From Deltaproteobacteria bacterium (GTDB lineage: Bacteria > Desulfobacterota > Desulfobacteria > Desulfobacterales > Desulfatirhabdiaceae): a stretch of 23,598 nucleotides of DNA. Of this stretch, positions 8,736 to 16,587 are shown one piece after another (within the stretch, counting starts at the first letter, position 1; the number at the start of each line of letters is the position of its first letter). The notes under the pieces were generated by a model, which saw nothing but the letters and a program-made list of their open reading frames with translations, searched no databases and had not been told where the DNA came from. The stretch is taken from assembly GCA_021778975.1 (NCBI GenBank), contig JAJYBO010000014.1, positions 1 through 23,598 on the forward strand, given 5' to 3'. The translations under genes and the position numbers were made by a program.

Positions 8736-8918
8736 TCAGGCCTTTGATAAAAACAGCATCTGTTCTCCGCCCAGATATCCGTATGCCCGGGACCAGTAAA
8801 GACAGAGGGCGGCTTCTGAAAATCCATCATGTCTCAATTCGTCCTGACCTTGCCCAGGCGATGGCAGCATGTTTCCAATACTGAAGATATCTCCCCAAGC
8901 CACGCATGAAGCTATCAT
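8736..8918 (-). pseudogene. Small ORF, possible frameshifted remnant of a glycosyltransferase C-terminus
   Basis: Sixty codons start at an ATG that overlaps the stop of the 1046-aa gene (ATGA) and end at a TGA that overlaps the Shine-Dalgarno of the next gene. By position alone it is a proper operon member. The first half of this frame (MIASCVAWG...) does not look like protein, while the second half (FSEAALCLYWSRAYGYLGG) does. In the neighbouring frame, ATG 8907 to TGA 8827, the first half reads as a convincing helix (GRYLQYWKHAAIAWARSGR). Joining the two frames near 8840 would give one helical, aromatic-rich segment of the sort found at the C-terminus of some GT2 enzymes. It is therefore either a decayed gene end or, less likely, a true small coupled ORF. 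No function is assigned. Confidence 0.45.
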
Positions 8919-11900
8919 CCTCTCCGTAAGCTCATATCCCGCAGCAGACTTTCCAGATTCCGCCGTCCGGCATCAAAAGAAAAATGTTGCCTCATGAAGT
9001 CTAACCCCCTGTCGGACAACGCATTCCACAAATCTTCATTCCGATAAAGACGCTGCACAGCCATGGCAAAGGCCTCGGGTGTATCCGCCACCAGGATATC
9101 GGCTCCCGGTTCAAGGCCCGATCCTTCAACAGCCATAGAAGTAGCCACGCACGGCAGGCCGTAACTCAAGCTGGTAGCCACCTTGCCTTTGAGACCGGCA
9201 CCATAACGCAGCGGCGCAACGGAAAGCCGGCAGCCATGGAAATATGGCGAAATATCGGGGATATGTCCCGTAACAACGACGTCTTTTGCGGCCAGAGTCA
9301 GAATTTCCTTCGGGGGTTTGCTTCCGACGATATAGAAAACAAGTTCCGGCAGATAGTTTTTGATCAAGGGCCAGATATCACGGACAAAGGAAAGCATGGC
9401 ATCCACGTTGGGACGGTGCTCAAACCCGCCCACAAACAGGATATCCTTTCTATCGGAAAATGGACAGGCCCGTCCCGGAATCTCCCGGATCAACGGTATG
9501 ACGGCAATTTTACCGACGCTGATGCCGGGCTCCTTAAGCAGCAGCTCCCGTTCCTCGGTGCTTAATACAATAGTGCAATCGGCCTTCCGGATCACCGAAA
9601 GTTCCTGGTCTTTTGTTTTGGCGGCATTTTCCAGAAGATCATCGGACGCCTCGATCTCAGCCTGCCTCTGCTCCCGGACGAAATGAAGATCCACCGTATT
9701 GAATATGATCCTGGCCCGGGGGCAATAACGTCTGACCATATCAATGCAGTAAGCAGCGCAATGCACTTTGTAGAGCATCACCAAATTATATTTCCGGCCA
9801 TGGGCCTTGAGGTATCCGTTTATCCCGCGGACAAAAGGCGCATAAAGGCATCGCACCCCCATCCGCTGCAGATCGGGCGTATATTTTTCCATGAACCTAA
9901 AATCTGACGCCGGAATAAACGTAATCTCAAAGCCCCGCGAACGAAAGATTCTGAAATAGGATACAATGTCCTGCGAACCGGAATCCTGGTCCGGAGTCGG
10001 CGTTCTGATATCAATAACCAGGATTTTACCGGCCGGATAATACTTGTCGCAAGCACCACCGGCCCGGTTGCTCTTGCGATCAAAACGTTTCCAGACAGCG
10101 CTTTTTTCTTTTAAAGGCATCCAGACATTTTCGTCGGGCCTGGAAAAAATAAGCGCTTTTGCCAAGGGGTTATATAATGTCTTTCGACCAGCCAATCGGA
10201 GTGCGACAGACAGCCGCTGCCCGACCCGAGTCAGATCATCACCATCGCTGTCCGCAATCCTGCCGGCCTGCTCAAATAATGCTTTCGGGAGCATGAAAGA
10301 TATTGCCGAACAAAAATCCACCTCCCGCAGATAACTGAATTCGGGTTGAAAAGGATGTGCCCCGCATCCCAGGCGGCAGGTCCTTCCGGCTTCATCCGTC
10401 ATTGCGGCCCCTTCCCAGATCATCCCTTCATGCTGAAGGATCTGGGATCCGACCAGGCCGGCTTCAGGCTGGTCTCTGAAGGTGCGAATCATCTCGTCCA
10501 TCCAGCCGGACAACGGCAAAAGGCCTCCGGCCAAAAAAGCCACATACTGACCACTGGCCACATCTGCTCCGAGATTCCACATCTCGGCCGGGGTCTTCCC
10601 ATGACCTGCCGGCACCACCTGGGCCCCCTGGATTCTGTCCAGAATCATCCGGCGTTCCTTCTCCGGCAGCAAATCCACAAGAATAACTTCATATGCATGC
10701 CCCATACACGCATTGTATAAAGACTTCAAGCAGGGAAGCAGGACTTCCGCTCGATGAAACAAGGAAACGACAACCGAAACATCCGGATGCCGGCATTGCG
10801 GAAAACAGATGATCTCATCTGGATCAAACGGCGGGATAGCGTTTGGCAGCCGCATGAACGAATCGCTCCGGTACATATCGCTTCTTGCATTCAGCCAGAT
10901 TTGATATGAAACGGTTTTTCGAAAAAAAAAACCGAATCGTTGGTAAAAAAAAGATTTCATGTTGTAGCTGGCGGCTTCAGTCAATGGAAGCCGCTGATAA
11001 AGCCATCGCACCGCCCCTAAACAGAACTGCCTCACGGCAAGTCCCCACGAAACGGACAGACGTTTTATCCGCCGCATAGGTGCAGTAATCCGCCAGGACA
11101 GGGAAAGGCGCATGACGTTAATCTCTCCAGCCAATACGCTGTAATCTTTCTGCAGTGCACCCAATCTTGATTGCACATCACTGGCCAATGCCGAACATAT
11201 GTCATGTGCATTATGAAGTTCAGCATGCCTTTCTCGAAGTTTTTCCAGTTCCAGCAAAGTCTGCTTCTGTTGCAGTTTCAGCCACCCGACCAATCCCTCA
11301 TTCAAAAAATGCAGCCAGGCTCTGCCGCTTAAATAAGGGATCGCCTTTTCAAACATGACGCCCAATGCCTGGTCGTATCGATACTTCTGCCGGTGGGACA
11401 TTTCAACATCTTGATCGCCGTAAAACCGGTATTCAGCGGTGATTCTGTCCAAATGATGGAACTCGAAAAAACGGGACAGGTGCATCCAGAAATCCCAGTC
11501 CTCGAAAACATCCATGGACTCATCGAATCCGGACACTTTCTCCAGGACACGCATCGAGAACATAACGCTCATCAGGGGGATATAGTTTTCAAAAAGTATC
11601 CGGTCAGAATCAAATTCACGATTGAAAACGACTTCCTCCCGTATCCGCTTCCCCGGAGTTTCTATCGTTCCCTCGTAACATACATTCAGAACACTGCAAT
11701 ACGCGACCGTCTCCCTGCGATCCTCCAGAAAGGCCACCAGGGTTTCAATATGGGCGGGATAGAAGATATCATCATCATCCAGGAAATTGAGATACAGACC
11801 CCGAGCCGCCGCCAGACCGCTGTTGGCCGCAGCGGCCCTGCCGCGACGGGTCTCATGGAAAACATAGGTGAGCGGGATATCCCCGGCAATACTTTTGGCC

Positions 11901-12055
11901 AGATGCTGTACATCCTCTCCACCATCGTTCACCAGCACGATTTCCATATTGGAGTATGTCTGGGATTTTATGGATTTCAATGCCTCTGACAATAAATGCG
12001 GGCGGTCCTGTGTCCGGACGATCACAGAAACCAGCGGATCTGATTTTGAAACCAT
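8915..12055 (-). CDS. Triple-domain glycosyltransferase (GT2 - degenerate GT2 - GT4)
   Basis: A 1046-aa protein, first gene of the large minus-strand operon. Residues 7-240 are a GT2 domain with VSVIVRTQDRPHLL, VLVNDGGED, the acidic metal site DDDD at 93-96, and FEDWDFWMHL near 184-193. Residues about 265-313 form a heptad-like helical segment, followed by SWRITAP at 320-326, a motif often seen in linkers of polysaccharide glycosyltransferases. Residues about 424-640 form a second GT2-like domain whose usual NND/DxD reads LAGGL, so it may be inactive. Residues about 676-1046 are a GT4 domain with PTPDQDSGSQD, FVGGFEHRPNVDAM, RYGAGLKGKV and a LSYGLPCVAT segment. ATG at 12055 is preceded by AAGGG at a workable distance. 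Two working transferase sites would allow sequential addition of sugars; this is inference. Confidence 0.92.
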   Translation of the reverse strand: MVSKSDPLVSVIVRTQDRPHLLSEALKSIKSQTYSNMEIVLVNDGGEDVQHLAKSIAGDIPLTYVFHETRRGRAAAANSGLAAARGLYLNFLDDDDIFYPAHIETLVAFLEDRRETVAYCSVLNVCYEGTIETPGKRIREEVVFNREFDSDRILFENYIPLMSVMFSMRVLEKVSGFDESMDVFEDWDFWMHLSRFFEFHHLDRITAEYRFYGDQDVEMSHRQKYRYDQALGVMFEKAIPYLSGRAWLHFLNEGLVGWLKLQQKQTLLELEKLRERHAELHNAHDICSALASDVQSRLGALQKDYSVLAGEINVMRLSLSWRITAPMRRIKRLSVSWGLAVRQFCLGAVRWLYQRLPLTEAASYNMKSFFYQRFGFFFRKTVSYQIWLNARSDMYRSDSFMRLPNAIPPFDPDEIICFPQCRHPDVSVVVSLFHRAEVLLPCLKSLYNACMGHAYEVILVDLLPEKERRMILDRIQGAQVVPAGHGKTPAEMWNLGADVASGQYVAFLAGGLLPLSGWMDEMIRTFRDQPEAGLVGSQILQHEGMIWEGAAMTDEAGRTCRLGCGAHPFQPEFSYLREVDFCSAISFMLPKALFEQAGRIADSDGDDLTRVGQRLSVALRLAGRKTLYNPLAKALIFSRPDENVWMPLKEKSAVWKRFDRKSNRAGGACDKYYPAGKILVIDIRTPTPDQDSGSQDIVSYFRIFRSRGFEITFIPASDFRFMEKYTPDLQRMGVRCLYAPFVRGINGYLKAHGRKYNLVMLYKVHCAAYCIDMVRRYCPRARIIFNTVDLHFVREQRQAEIEASDDLLENAAKTKDQELSVIRKADCTIVLSTEERELLLKEPGISVGKIAVIPLIREIPGRACPFSDRKDILFVGGFEHRPNVDAMLSFVRDIWPLIKNYLPELVFYIVGSKPPKEILTLAAKDVVVTGHIPDISPYFHGCRLSVAPLRYGAGLKGKVATSLSYGLPCVATSMAVEGSGLEPGADILVADTPEAFAMAVQRLYRNEDLWNALSDRGLDFMRQHFSFDAGRRNLESLLRDMSLRRG

Positions 12056-12123
12056 AATCCTGACCCTTAACCCTTGCCCGCAAACAAAAAAAAATGACCC
12101 ATTTTCATAAAAAATTCCCGTGG

Positions 12124-12153
12124 GATATATCTGTCAGGTGAGAACCCTGTCAA
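12124..12153 (-). promoter_or_regulatory. Sigma70-type promoter candidate for the large glycosyltransferase operon
   Basis: On the minus strand a perfect -35 box, TTGACA (plus 12148-12153), is followed after 18 nt by TATATC (plus 12124-12129; 4 of 6 consensus). Transcription would begin near 12116, giving a leader of about 60 nt before the ATG at 12055. The spacer contains two direct copies of TGACAG whose starts are 16 nt apart, one overlapping the -35 box. A regulator could bind there, but no family is suggested by the sequence. Confidence 0.55.
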
Positions 12154-12353
12154 TCCTTATGCCGGAATAAAATTTGTAATTCCATATAAATTCCAGAAAG
12201 ATAGCATCTTATAACGGCACAGGACGGACTCATTGAAATTATTCGAAAAGAATAACATTTTCTCTCGAAAGACAAAAGGAGAAAGTGTTAGAACCAAAAT
12301 AGGCTGTCTGATTTTGACGATTTCGGTGAGGGCAAGAAATACTTTGCGGTCGG

Positions 12354-12371
12354 CAGATTCAAACGAATCTG
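12354..12371. promoter_or_regulatory. Perfect dyad CAGATTC-N4-GAATCTG, candidate operator
   Basis: A perfect 7-bp inverted repeat with a 4-nt AAAC centre ends 3 nt before the TTGACA of the plus-strand promoter. Eighteen bases with dyad symmetry at that position fit an operator for a dimeric regulator, either an activator bound next to the -35 box or a repressor. As RNA it would be a small hairpin upstream of the start of transcription, so an RNA role is less likely. No second copy was noticed elsewhere in the window. Confidence 0.45.
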
Positions 12372-12374
12372 TTC

Positions 12375-12403
12375 TTGACACCACCTGTGGCAGATGCAAT
12401 AAA
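12375..12403 (+). promoter_or_regulatory. Sigma70-type promoter candidate for the acyltransferase gene
   Basis: TTGACA (12375-12380) is a perfect -35 box. After a 17-nt spacer comes AATAAA (12398-12403; 4 of 6 consensus), preceded by TG at 12395-12396 in the extended -10 position. Transcription would begin near 12410, leaving a leader of about 22 nt with GGGGAA before the ATG at 12432. The -35 quality and spacing are good, the -10 moderate. Confidence 0.55.
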
Positions 12404-12431
12404 TCAAGGGAATATAATGGGGAAATGCTAA

Positions 12432-14231
12432 ATGGATAAGACTCAAAACGATTTACCCCCTCATTCTGTCAAAAAACTGAATGCCCTGACGTCGCTCCGG
12501 TTCTTTGCAGCTGCCATGATTGTAGTGGGGCACTGTTACAGAGAATTTGGGCAGACAACCGGCATCGCTGAGATTTTTGCTTTAAATCAGGCTGTTTCCT
12601 TTTTTTTTGTTCTCTCCGGATTCATCCTTGTCTATGTCTATCCGGCTTTAAATAATTCCAGAGAACGAGGTCATTTTCTCCTTGCCCGTGTGGCTCGCAT
12701 CTGGCCGGCGCATATCGCATCATTTCTGCTGTTATTGATCTTGGCGCCGATGACGCTGCGTCCGACAATCAGCGACAGCATCCCCTGGATCATCCTGGCG
12801 AATATTTTCATGGTTCATTCCTGGGTTCCGCTCTGGAATTACTTTCTCTCCTTTAACGGCGTGTCCTGGAGTATTTCAACTGAGTTCTTTTTTTATTTGT
12901 GTTTTCCCCTTCTTATTTATCGATGGCAACAGACATGGTTCAGAAAACTATGTTTTAGCTTTCTGCTGTTATTGACGGTGATCGCTGTTGTCAATGCGTT
13001 CCAACTGCCAAACAAAAATTGGGCTGAAGGGTTAAGTGTACACGCATTGGTTTACATCAGTCCGCTGGCAAGGCTATTTGAATTTGTAATGGGGATGACA
13101 ATCGCTCTGGCCTGGCGTAAAACATCCCACCTGATCTCTGGCAGCCGGATTGTCGGCAGTATAATGGAATTGATGGCGCTATCCCTGGCAGTGGCAAGCA
13201 CTCATTATACACCGATGCTGGCTCATTTTCCCCTGATAAAATTCTGGGCTGGAGAAGCCGGCAGCAGCTGGATTGCTTCCAGCGGATCCGTTATAGTTTT
13301 TTGCATTTTGATTTTTGTAATGGCACTTGAGATGGGTTGGGTTTCAAGGGTCTTGTCATGGCCCTTTGCTGTTCTTCTGGGAGAAATCAGTTATTCCGTT
13401 TATCTGATCCACACGATTCTGCTGCGTTTTTATCAGTACTATCGGCATGCGTTTTCGGATATACCGGGATGGTTTTTATATACAATATATTGGCTGCTTG
13501 TCTTGATCATCTCTCATCTCATCTGGTTGTTTATCGAACGTCCTTGCCGCAGGACTATGATGGGACTATGGACTAAAACGCCATCACGTAATGGCTCTGA
13601 AAGAGAAATCGATCGCAATGAATCCGTTCGACGATTCCCTTCATTGCTTCCTCTGCTAAAAGTCAAACCAAGATGGAGTGTGATTCTTGAAATCCTTTTC
13701 GTTTCTTCAGTTTCTTTGATGGTGACCTACCATATTCATCAACCACCCTATCAGCCATTTTCAGTTGTCAGCGATATTCAGGCAGGGGAAAATCAGGACC
13801 ATTCAGCCCGGTTTGCCAAGGGAAAAACGATTTTTTTATGGCCCATAAATGAACCTGATGCCATGTTCGGTGTCAACATCGACGGGATAAAGATTGAAAG
13901 CGATGCGTTTGTTGTTAACGCCACCAACAATGATCCGGCTTTGGGAACATCACATTCCGTTCGAGCGTCCGAAGGTTCGGATTCCATAATGTTCATAGAT
14001 ATGGATGTTCCGGCCGCTGGAATGTTTCAAGCCTTCTGGTCGATCAACGAAACGTATTCCGAAAACGACTCCATTAAAGCACCATTGAAGGCAGGTCGCA
14101 ATGTGTTATTCCTGCCGATCCCATTGCCAAAAAACCAGGAATACCGGCTGCGCATTGACCCAGGTAATGTTGCCGGCAGGTATCGTATCCGCAAGATTGA
14201 AATCCGTGCAATTCCTTCAGTACAAAAATAA
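12432..14231 (+). CDS. Acyltransferase-3 family membrane protein with C-terminal periplasmic domain
   Basis: A 599-aa inner-membrane protein likely to transfer an acyl group, often O-acetyl, onto a glycan (OafA/YrhL type). The N-terminal 1-375 region has the family motifs: LRFFAAAMIVVGHC with R23 and H34, SGFIL near 62, ARVARIWPAH near 85-94, GVSWSISTEFFFY near 143-155, and a final IERPCRR near 368-374. About ten hydrophobic helices are visible. After a polar linker, one further membrane helix (about 417-436) leads to an extracytoplasmic domain (440-599) rich in beta strands and ending with YRLRIDPGNVAGRYRIRKIEI. This tail differs from that of the second acyltransferase at 22568-23598, although the membrane halves are clearly related. 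It stands alone on the plus strand with its own promoter; the next gene converges on it. Confidence 0.9.
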   Translation: MDKTQNDLPPHSVKKLNALTSLRFFAAAMIVVGHCYREFGQTTGIAEIFALNQAVSFFFVLSGFILVYVYPALNNSRERGHFLLARVARIWPAHIASFLLLLILAPMTLRPTISDSIPWIILANIFMVHSWVPLWNYFLSFNGVSWSISTEFFFYLCFPLLIYRWQQTWFRKLCFSFLLLLTVIAVVNAFQLPNKNWAEGLSVHALVYISPLARLFEFVMGMTIALAWRKTSHLISGSRIVGSIMELMALSLAVASTHYTPMLAHFPLIKFWAGEAGSSWIASSGSVIVFCILIFVMALEMGWVSRVLSWPFAVLLGEISYSVYLIHTILLRFYQYYRHAFSDIPGWFLYTIYWLLVLIISHLIWLFIERPCRRTMMGLWTKTPSRNGSEREIDRNESVRRFPSLLPLLKVKPRWSVILEILFVSSVSLMVTYHIHQPPYQPFSVVSDIQAGENQDHSARFAKGKTIFLWPINEPDAMFGVNIDGIKIESDAFVVNATNNDPALGTSHSVRASEGSDSIMFIDMDVPAAGMFQAFWSINETYSENDSIKAPLKAGRNVLFLPIPLPKNQEYRLRIDPGNVAGRYRIRKIEIRAIPSVQK

Positions 14232-14299
14232 AAGCGTCATATCCGATGCGTGCAGCTAAAGCCTGGTCATTTCAAAGCTCGACAAAATATCCATCAAGC

Positions 14300-15070
14300 C
14301 TAAATACGATCCAGAATGATCAACGCAAACATGGCTGCATTTTTTTCAAAACCGAACAATGCTTCTCCTTTGCGCAACAAGGGATATGTCCAGGCCGGGA
14401 CGATCGAGCGCAGAGAAACACCTCCTGATAACAGATAAACCAGCGGCATCATGGGTATAATGGTTGAAATCTTCCACTCCGGAAATCGTCTGGAAAAAAG
14501 ATTCCGGTCACGTTCGAACAATATCCACGGCAAGGCCCCATTGGCTCCGGAAAGCGGTCCTGAAACGGGGATTGTCCATTCTCCACCCACATCAAAAGGC
14601 TCGTGATGCACATGGGTATAAATCCACCTGCTCCAGCCGGTGTTCCATGGCTCCACCATCAGGCATCGTCCTCCGCTTTTCACACAACGCGTGGCCTCAG
14701 AGAAAAATGCACCCGGATCAGGAACATGATGTAACGCATCGATCAGTAACAGTGCCCGCAAAGACCCCGCTATAAATGGCATCGCCATAGCGTTATAGAC
14801 GATATCGACGTTAACCGAATAGAACACCTCCGATGTGACTGCAGCCGGATATAATGCTTTTAAAAATCCCGCACCGGACCCGACTTCCGCCACATGGCCG
14901 TCTCCTGCAGGAATATTCTCAATCAGCATGTTGTACCATGTCTGGTAAATGCGTCTTAAAAATGCCTTTTCACGAATGATTTCAGCCCGCAAAACAGTGG
15001 TTTGAGGGTCATCTATGGATAGATCCCGTGTCAGCGGATGGGCCAGAGCGGTTTTCAGTCGATCAAACAC
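14300..15070 (-). CDS. Class I SAM-dependent methyltransferase
   Basis: A 256-aa cytoplasmic methyltransferase of the Methyltransf_11 type. Motif I, AEVGSGAG, lies at 61-68; an acidic/aliphatic stretch (SVNVDIVYNAMAMPF) follows; and LLLIDALHHVPDPGAFF near 107-123 matches motifs II/III. GRCLMVEPWNTGWSRW and a C-terminal aromatic region (FPEWKISTIIPMMPLVYLLSGG) complete it. Enzymes of this layout in glycan clusters often modify sugars or the lipid-linked precursor; the substrate here is unknown. The start is GTG at 15070, preceded by GAGGTG five nt upstream, and that Shine-Dalgarno overlaps the TGA of the methyltransferase-GT2 fusion, so the two are translated from one message. Confidence 0.88.
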   Translation of the reverse strand: MFDRLKTALAHPLTRDLSIDDPQTTVLRAEIIREKAFLRRIYQTWYNMLIENIPAGDGHVAEVGSGAGFLKALYPAAVTSEVFYSVNVDIVYNAMAMPFIAGSLRALLLIDALHHVPDPGAFFSEATRCVKSGGRCLMVEPWNTGWSRWIYTHVHHEPFDVGGEWTIPVSGPLSGANGALPWILFERDRNLFSRRFPEWKISTIIPMMPLVYLLSGGVSLRSIVPAWTYPLLRKGEALFGFEKNAAMFALIILDRI

Positions 15071-15079
15071 AAAAACACC

Positions 15080-16513
15080 TCACTTGAATTTCACGCGCCG
15101 GGCTGCAAATAGAACCATTCTAAGAAGCAGCAATCCATGACGCCAGCGCTGGATATTTGTGTCTCCATATCGCCTGGTCTGATACCGGATCGGCACTTCC
15201 ATGATTTTAAGATGCTGTCGGGCAGCCCCAAATAACAAATCAAAATCCCCAAATGGATCAAAATCCCCGAAATAGCTTCGTCCCGCTGCGATCTTGCGAT
15301 AATCACGCGCCCACAACACTTTGGTGCCGCAAAGGGTATCTCGAATCGGCTGCCCCAGCAGCCAACTGAATACCCAACTGAAAAATTTATTGCCCAGCAG
15401 ATTGAAAAAACGCATCGCCCCATCCTGCATGGGATAAACCAGACGAACACCATTGGCAAATTCACCCAGACCGCTTGTCAGCACCTCATAAAACCGGGGC
15501 AGATCTTCCGGAGGCACGGTCATGTCGGCATCCAGAATCATCAGGATATCGCCCGTTGCGATTTCAAACCCCGCACGTACCGCATCCCCTTTCCCTTTTC
15601 CAGACTGCTTGATTAACCGATAATCGGCGGACGGCAGAGAGGAAATTGCATTTTTAATCGTATCAAAGGTGTCATCCGTTGAATTTCCTTCGACAAAAAT
15701 AATTTCCGTTCTGGATCCCATTTTCGGAATTCTGTTCAGAAGTTCGGTTATGTGTCCCGCTTCATTCCTGGCTGCGATCACAACCGAAACTGAGGGCTCT
15801 GTTGATCTCTGCACTGAATCGATCGGCCGCATGATGTAGAAATTGGTCAACGCCGCAAGTCTAAAAAAGGGCATTTTTACTAGAAACCGGTTACAGAAAG
15901 TTGTCACGAATGGAATCTGTGCCGGACATAACATCTCTTCCCAATGTTGAATCAGATCGTATCCGGAAAGTCTGGCCAGGTTGTCGATATCGATCGGCGT
16001 CAGCCAGTTCTGAGGCAGATTCGGGGTAACAACCTGATAGTGCTCGGCCAGTCTCCGCGGATATTCCCACAGATGACTTTGAATATTAAATATGACGCGG
16101 GTCTGTTCATTGCAGTACCGTCTGATATGTGCCAGGGTCGCCTGAACATCCCACAGATCGTTCAACAGATCGGACAGGAGGATGACATCAAACGTTGAAT
16201 CCCCCAGATCACAAGTCTGCGCATCCGCGCAGAAAAATTGAAATTTGGGGTTGCGATTGCGCGCCTCATCAATCATTTGACTTGATATGTCCACCCCGAC
16301 ACCCCATTTCGGATTGAGCGCTTCGAGAAGCTTCCCCTGGCCGCACCCCAGATCGAGAATACTTTCACATTCACCGACCACATGGCGATAGATTTCTGTT
16401 AATCGCTTGTGATAATACAAAGAGAGCAAACCTGCATGTCGATTGACCAACTTACTCCAGTGATCAGCGCGCTTCCTGCAGTACATTTCACGTTCATTTT
16501 CAAGTAGCGTCAT
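15080..16513 (-). CDS. Methyltransferase-GT2 fusion (dolichol-phosphate-mannose-synthase-like C-terminus)
   Basis: A 477-aa two-domain protein. Residues about 1-215 are a class I methyltransferase with LDLGCGQG at 53-60, GVGVDIS near 71-77, the CADAQTCDL loop near 94-102 and FDVILLSDLLNDL near 108-120. Residues about 240-477 are a GT2 domain of the polyprenyl-phosphate glycosyltransferase type: SVVIAARNEAGHI, FVEGNSTDDT near 273-282, SGKGKGDAVRAGF near 304-316, the metal site DADM at 328-331, and DTLCGTKVLWARDY near 392-405. No C-terminal membrane helices are seen. The GT2 half probably makes a polyprenyl-phosphate-linked sugar, the donor type used by GT-C enzymes such as the membrane protein encoded just upstream; this is inferred from family and context. 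ATG at 16513 has only a weak GGAAAA upstream. Confidence 0.92.
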   Translation of the reverse strand: MTLLENEREMYCRKRADHWSKLVNRHAGLLSLYYHKRLTEIYRHVVGECESILDLGCGQGKLLEALNPKWGVGVDISSQMIDEARNRNPKFQFFCADAQTCDLGDSTFDVILLSDLLNDLWDVQATLAHIRRYCNEQTRVIFNIQSHLWEYPRRLAEHYQVVTPNLPQNWLTPIDIDNLARLSGYDLIQHWEEMLCPAQIPFVTTFCNRFLVKMPFFRLAALTNFYIMRPIDSVQRSTEPSVSVVIAARNEAGHITELLNRIPKMGSRTEIIFVEGNSTDDTFDTIKNAISSLPSADYRLIKQSGKGKGDAVRAGFEIATGDILMILDADMTVPPEDLPRFYEVLTSGLGEFANGVRLVYPMQDGAMRFFNLLGNKFFSWVFSWLLGQPIRDTLCGTKVLWARDYRKIAAGRSYFGDFDPFGDFDLLFGAARQHLKIMEVPIRYQTRRYGDTNIQRWRHGLLLLRMVLFAARRVKFK

Positions 16514-16587
16514 TTATTATTTTCCAATCAGAACAAATTCAAAAAAACTGAACATTCTTCGTTTTATCCGATATACAGAGTAGCGCG

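Larger units (their letters stand above)
12056..12431. other. Divergent intergenic region between the minus-strand operon and the plus-strand acyltransferase
   Basis: This 376-nt AT-rich region lies between two genes that point away from each other. It holds a sigma70-type promoter candidate on each strand and a perfect inverted repeat near the plus-strand promoter, each listed separately. There is also a 6-bp hairpin, TTATTC-GAAAA-GAATAA, at 12239-12255. No JUMPstart/ops element (GGCGGTAG) is visible in the leader of the minus-strand operon. An 80-codon minus-strand open frame across 12157-12399 has no recognisable protein character. Confidence 0.75.

Noticed and set aside
11393..11989. Plus-strand open frame of 198 codons
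   Set aside because: It is antisense to the first GT2 domain of the 1046-aa protein, whose motifs are unambiguous.
12157..12399. Minus-strand open frame of 80 codons in the divergent intergenic region
   Set aside because: It covers both promoter candidates' surroundings, has no Shine-Dalgarno of note and no recognisable product.
14232..14299. Bidirectional terminator between the convergent acyltransferase and methyltransferase genes
   Set aside because: The only dyad (GCGTC...GATGC) has five pairs with a wobble and no T tract.
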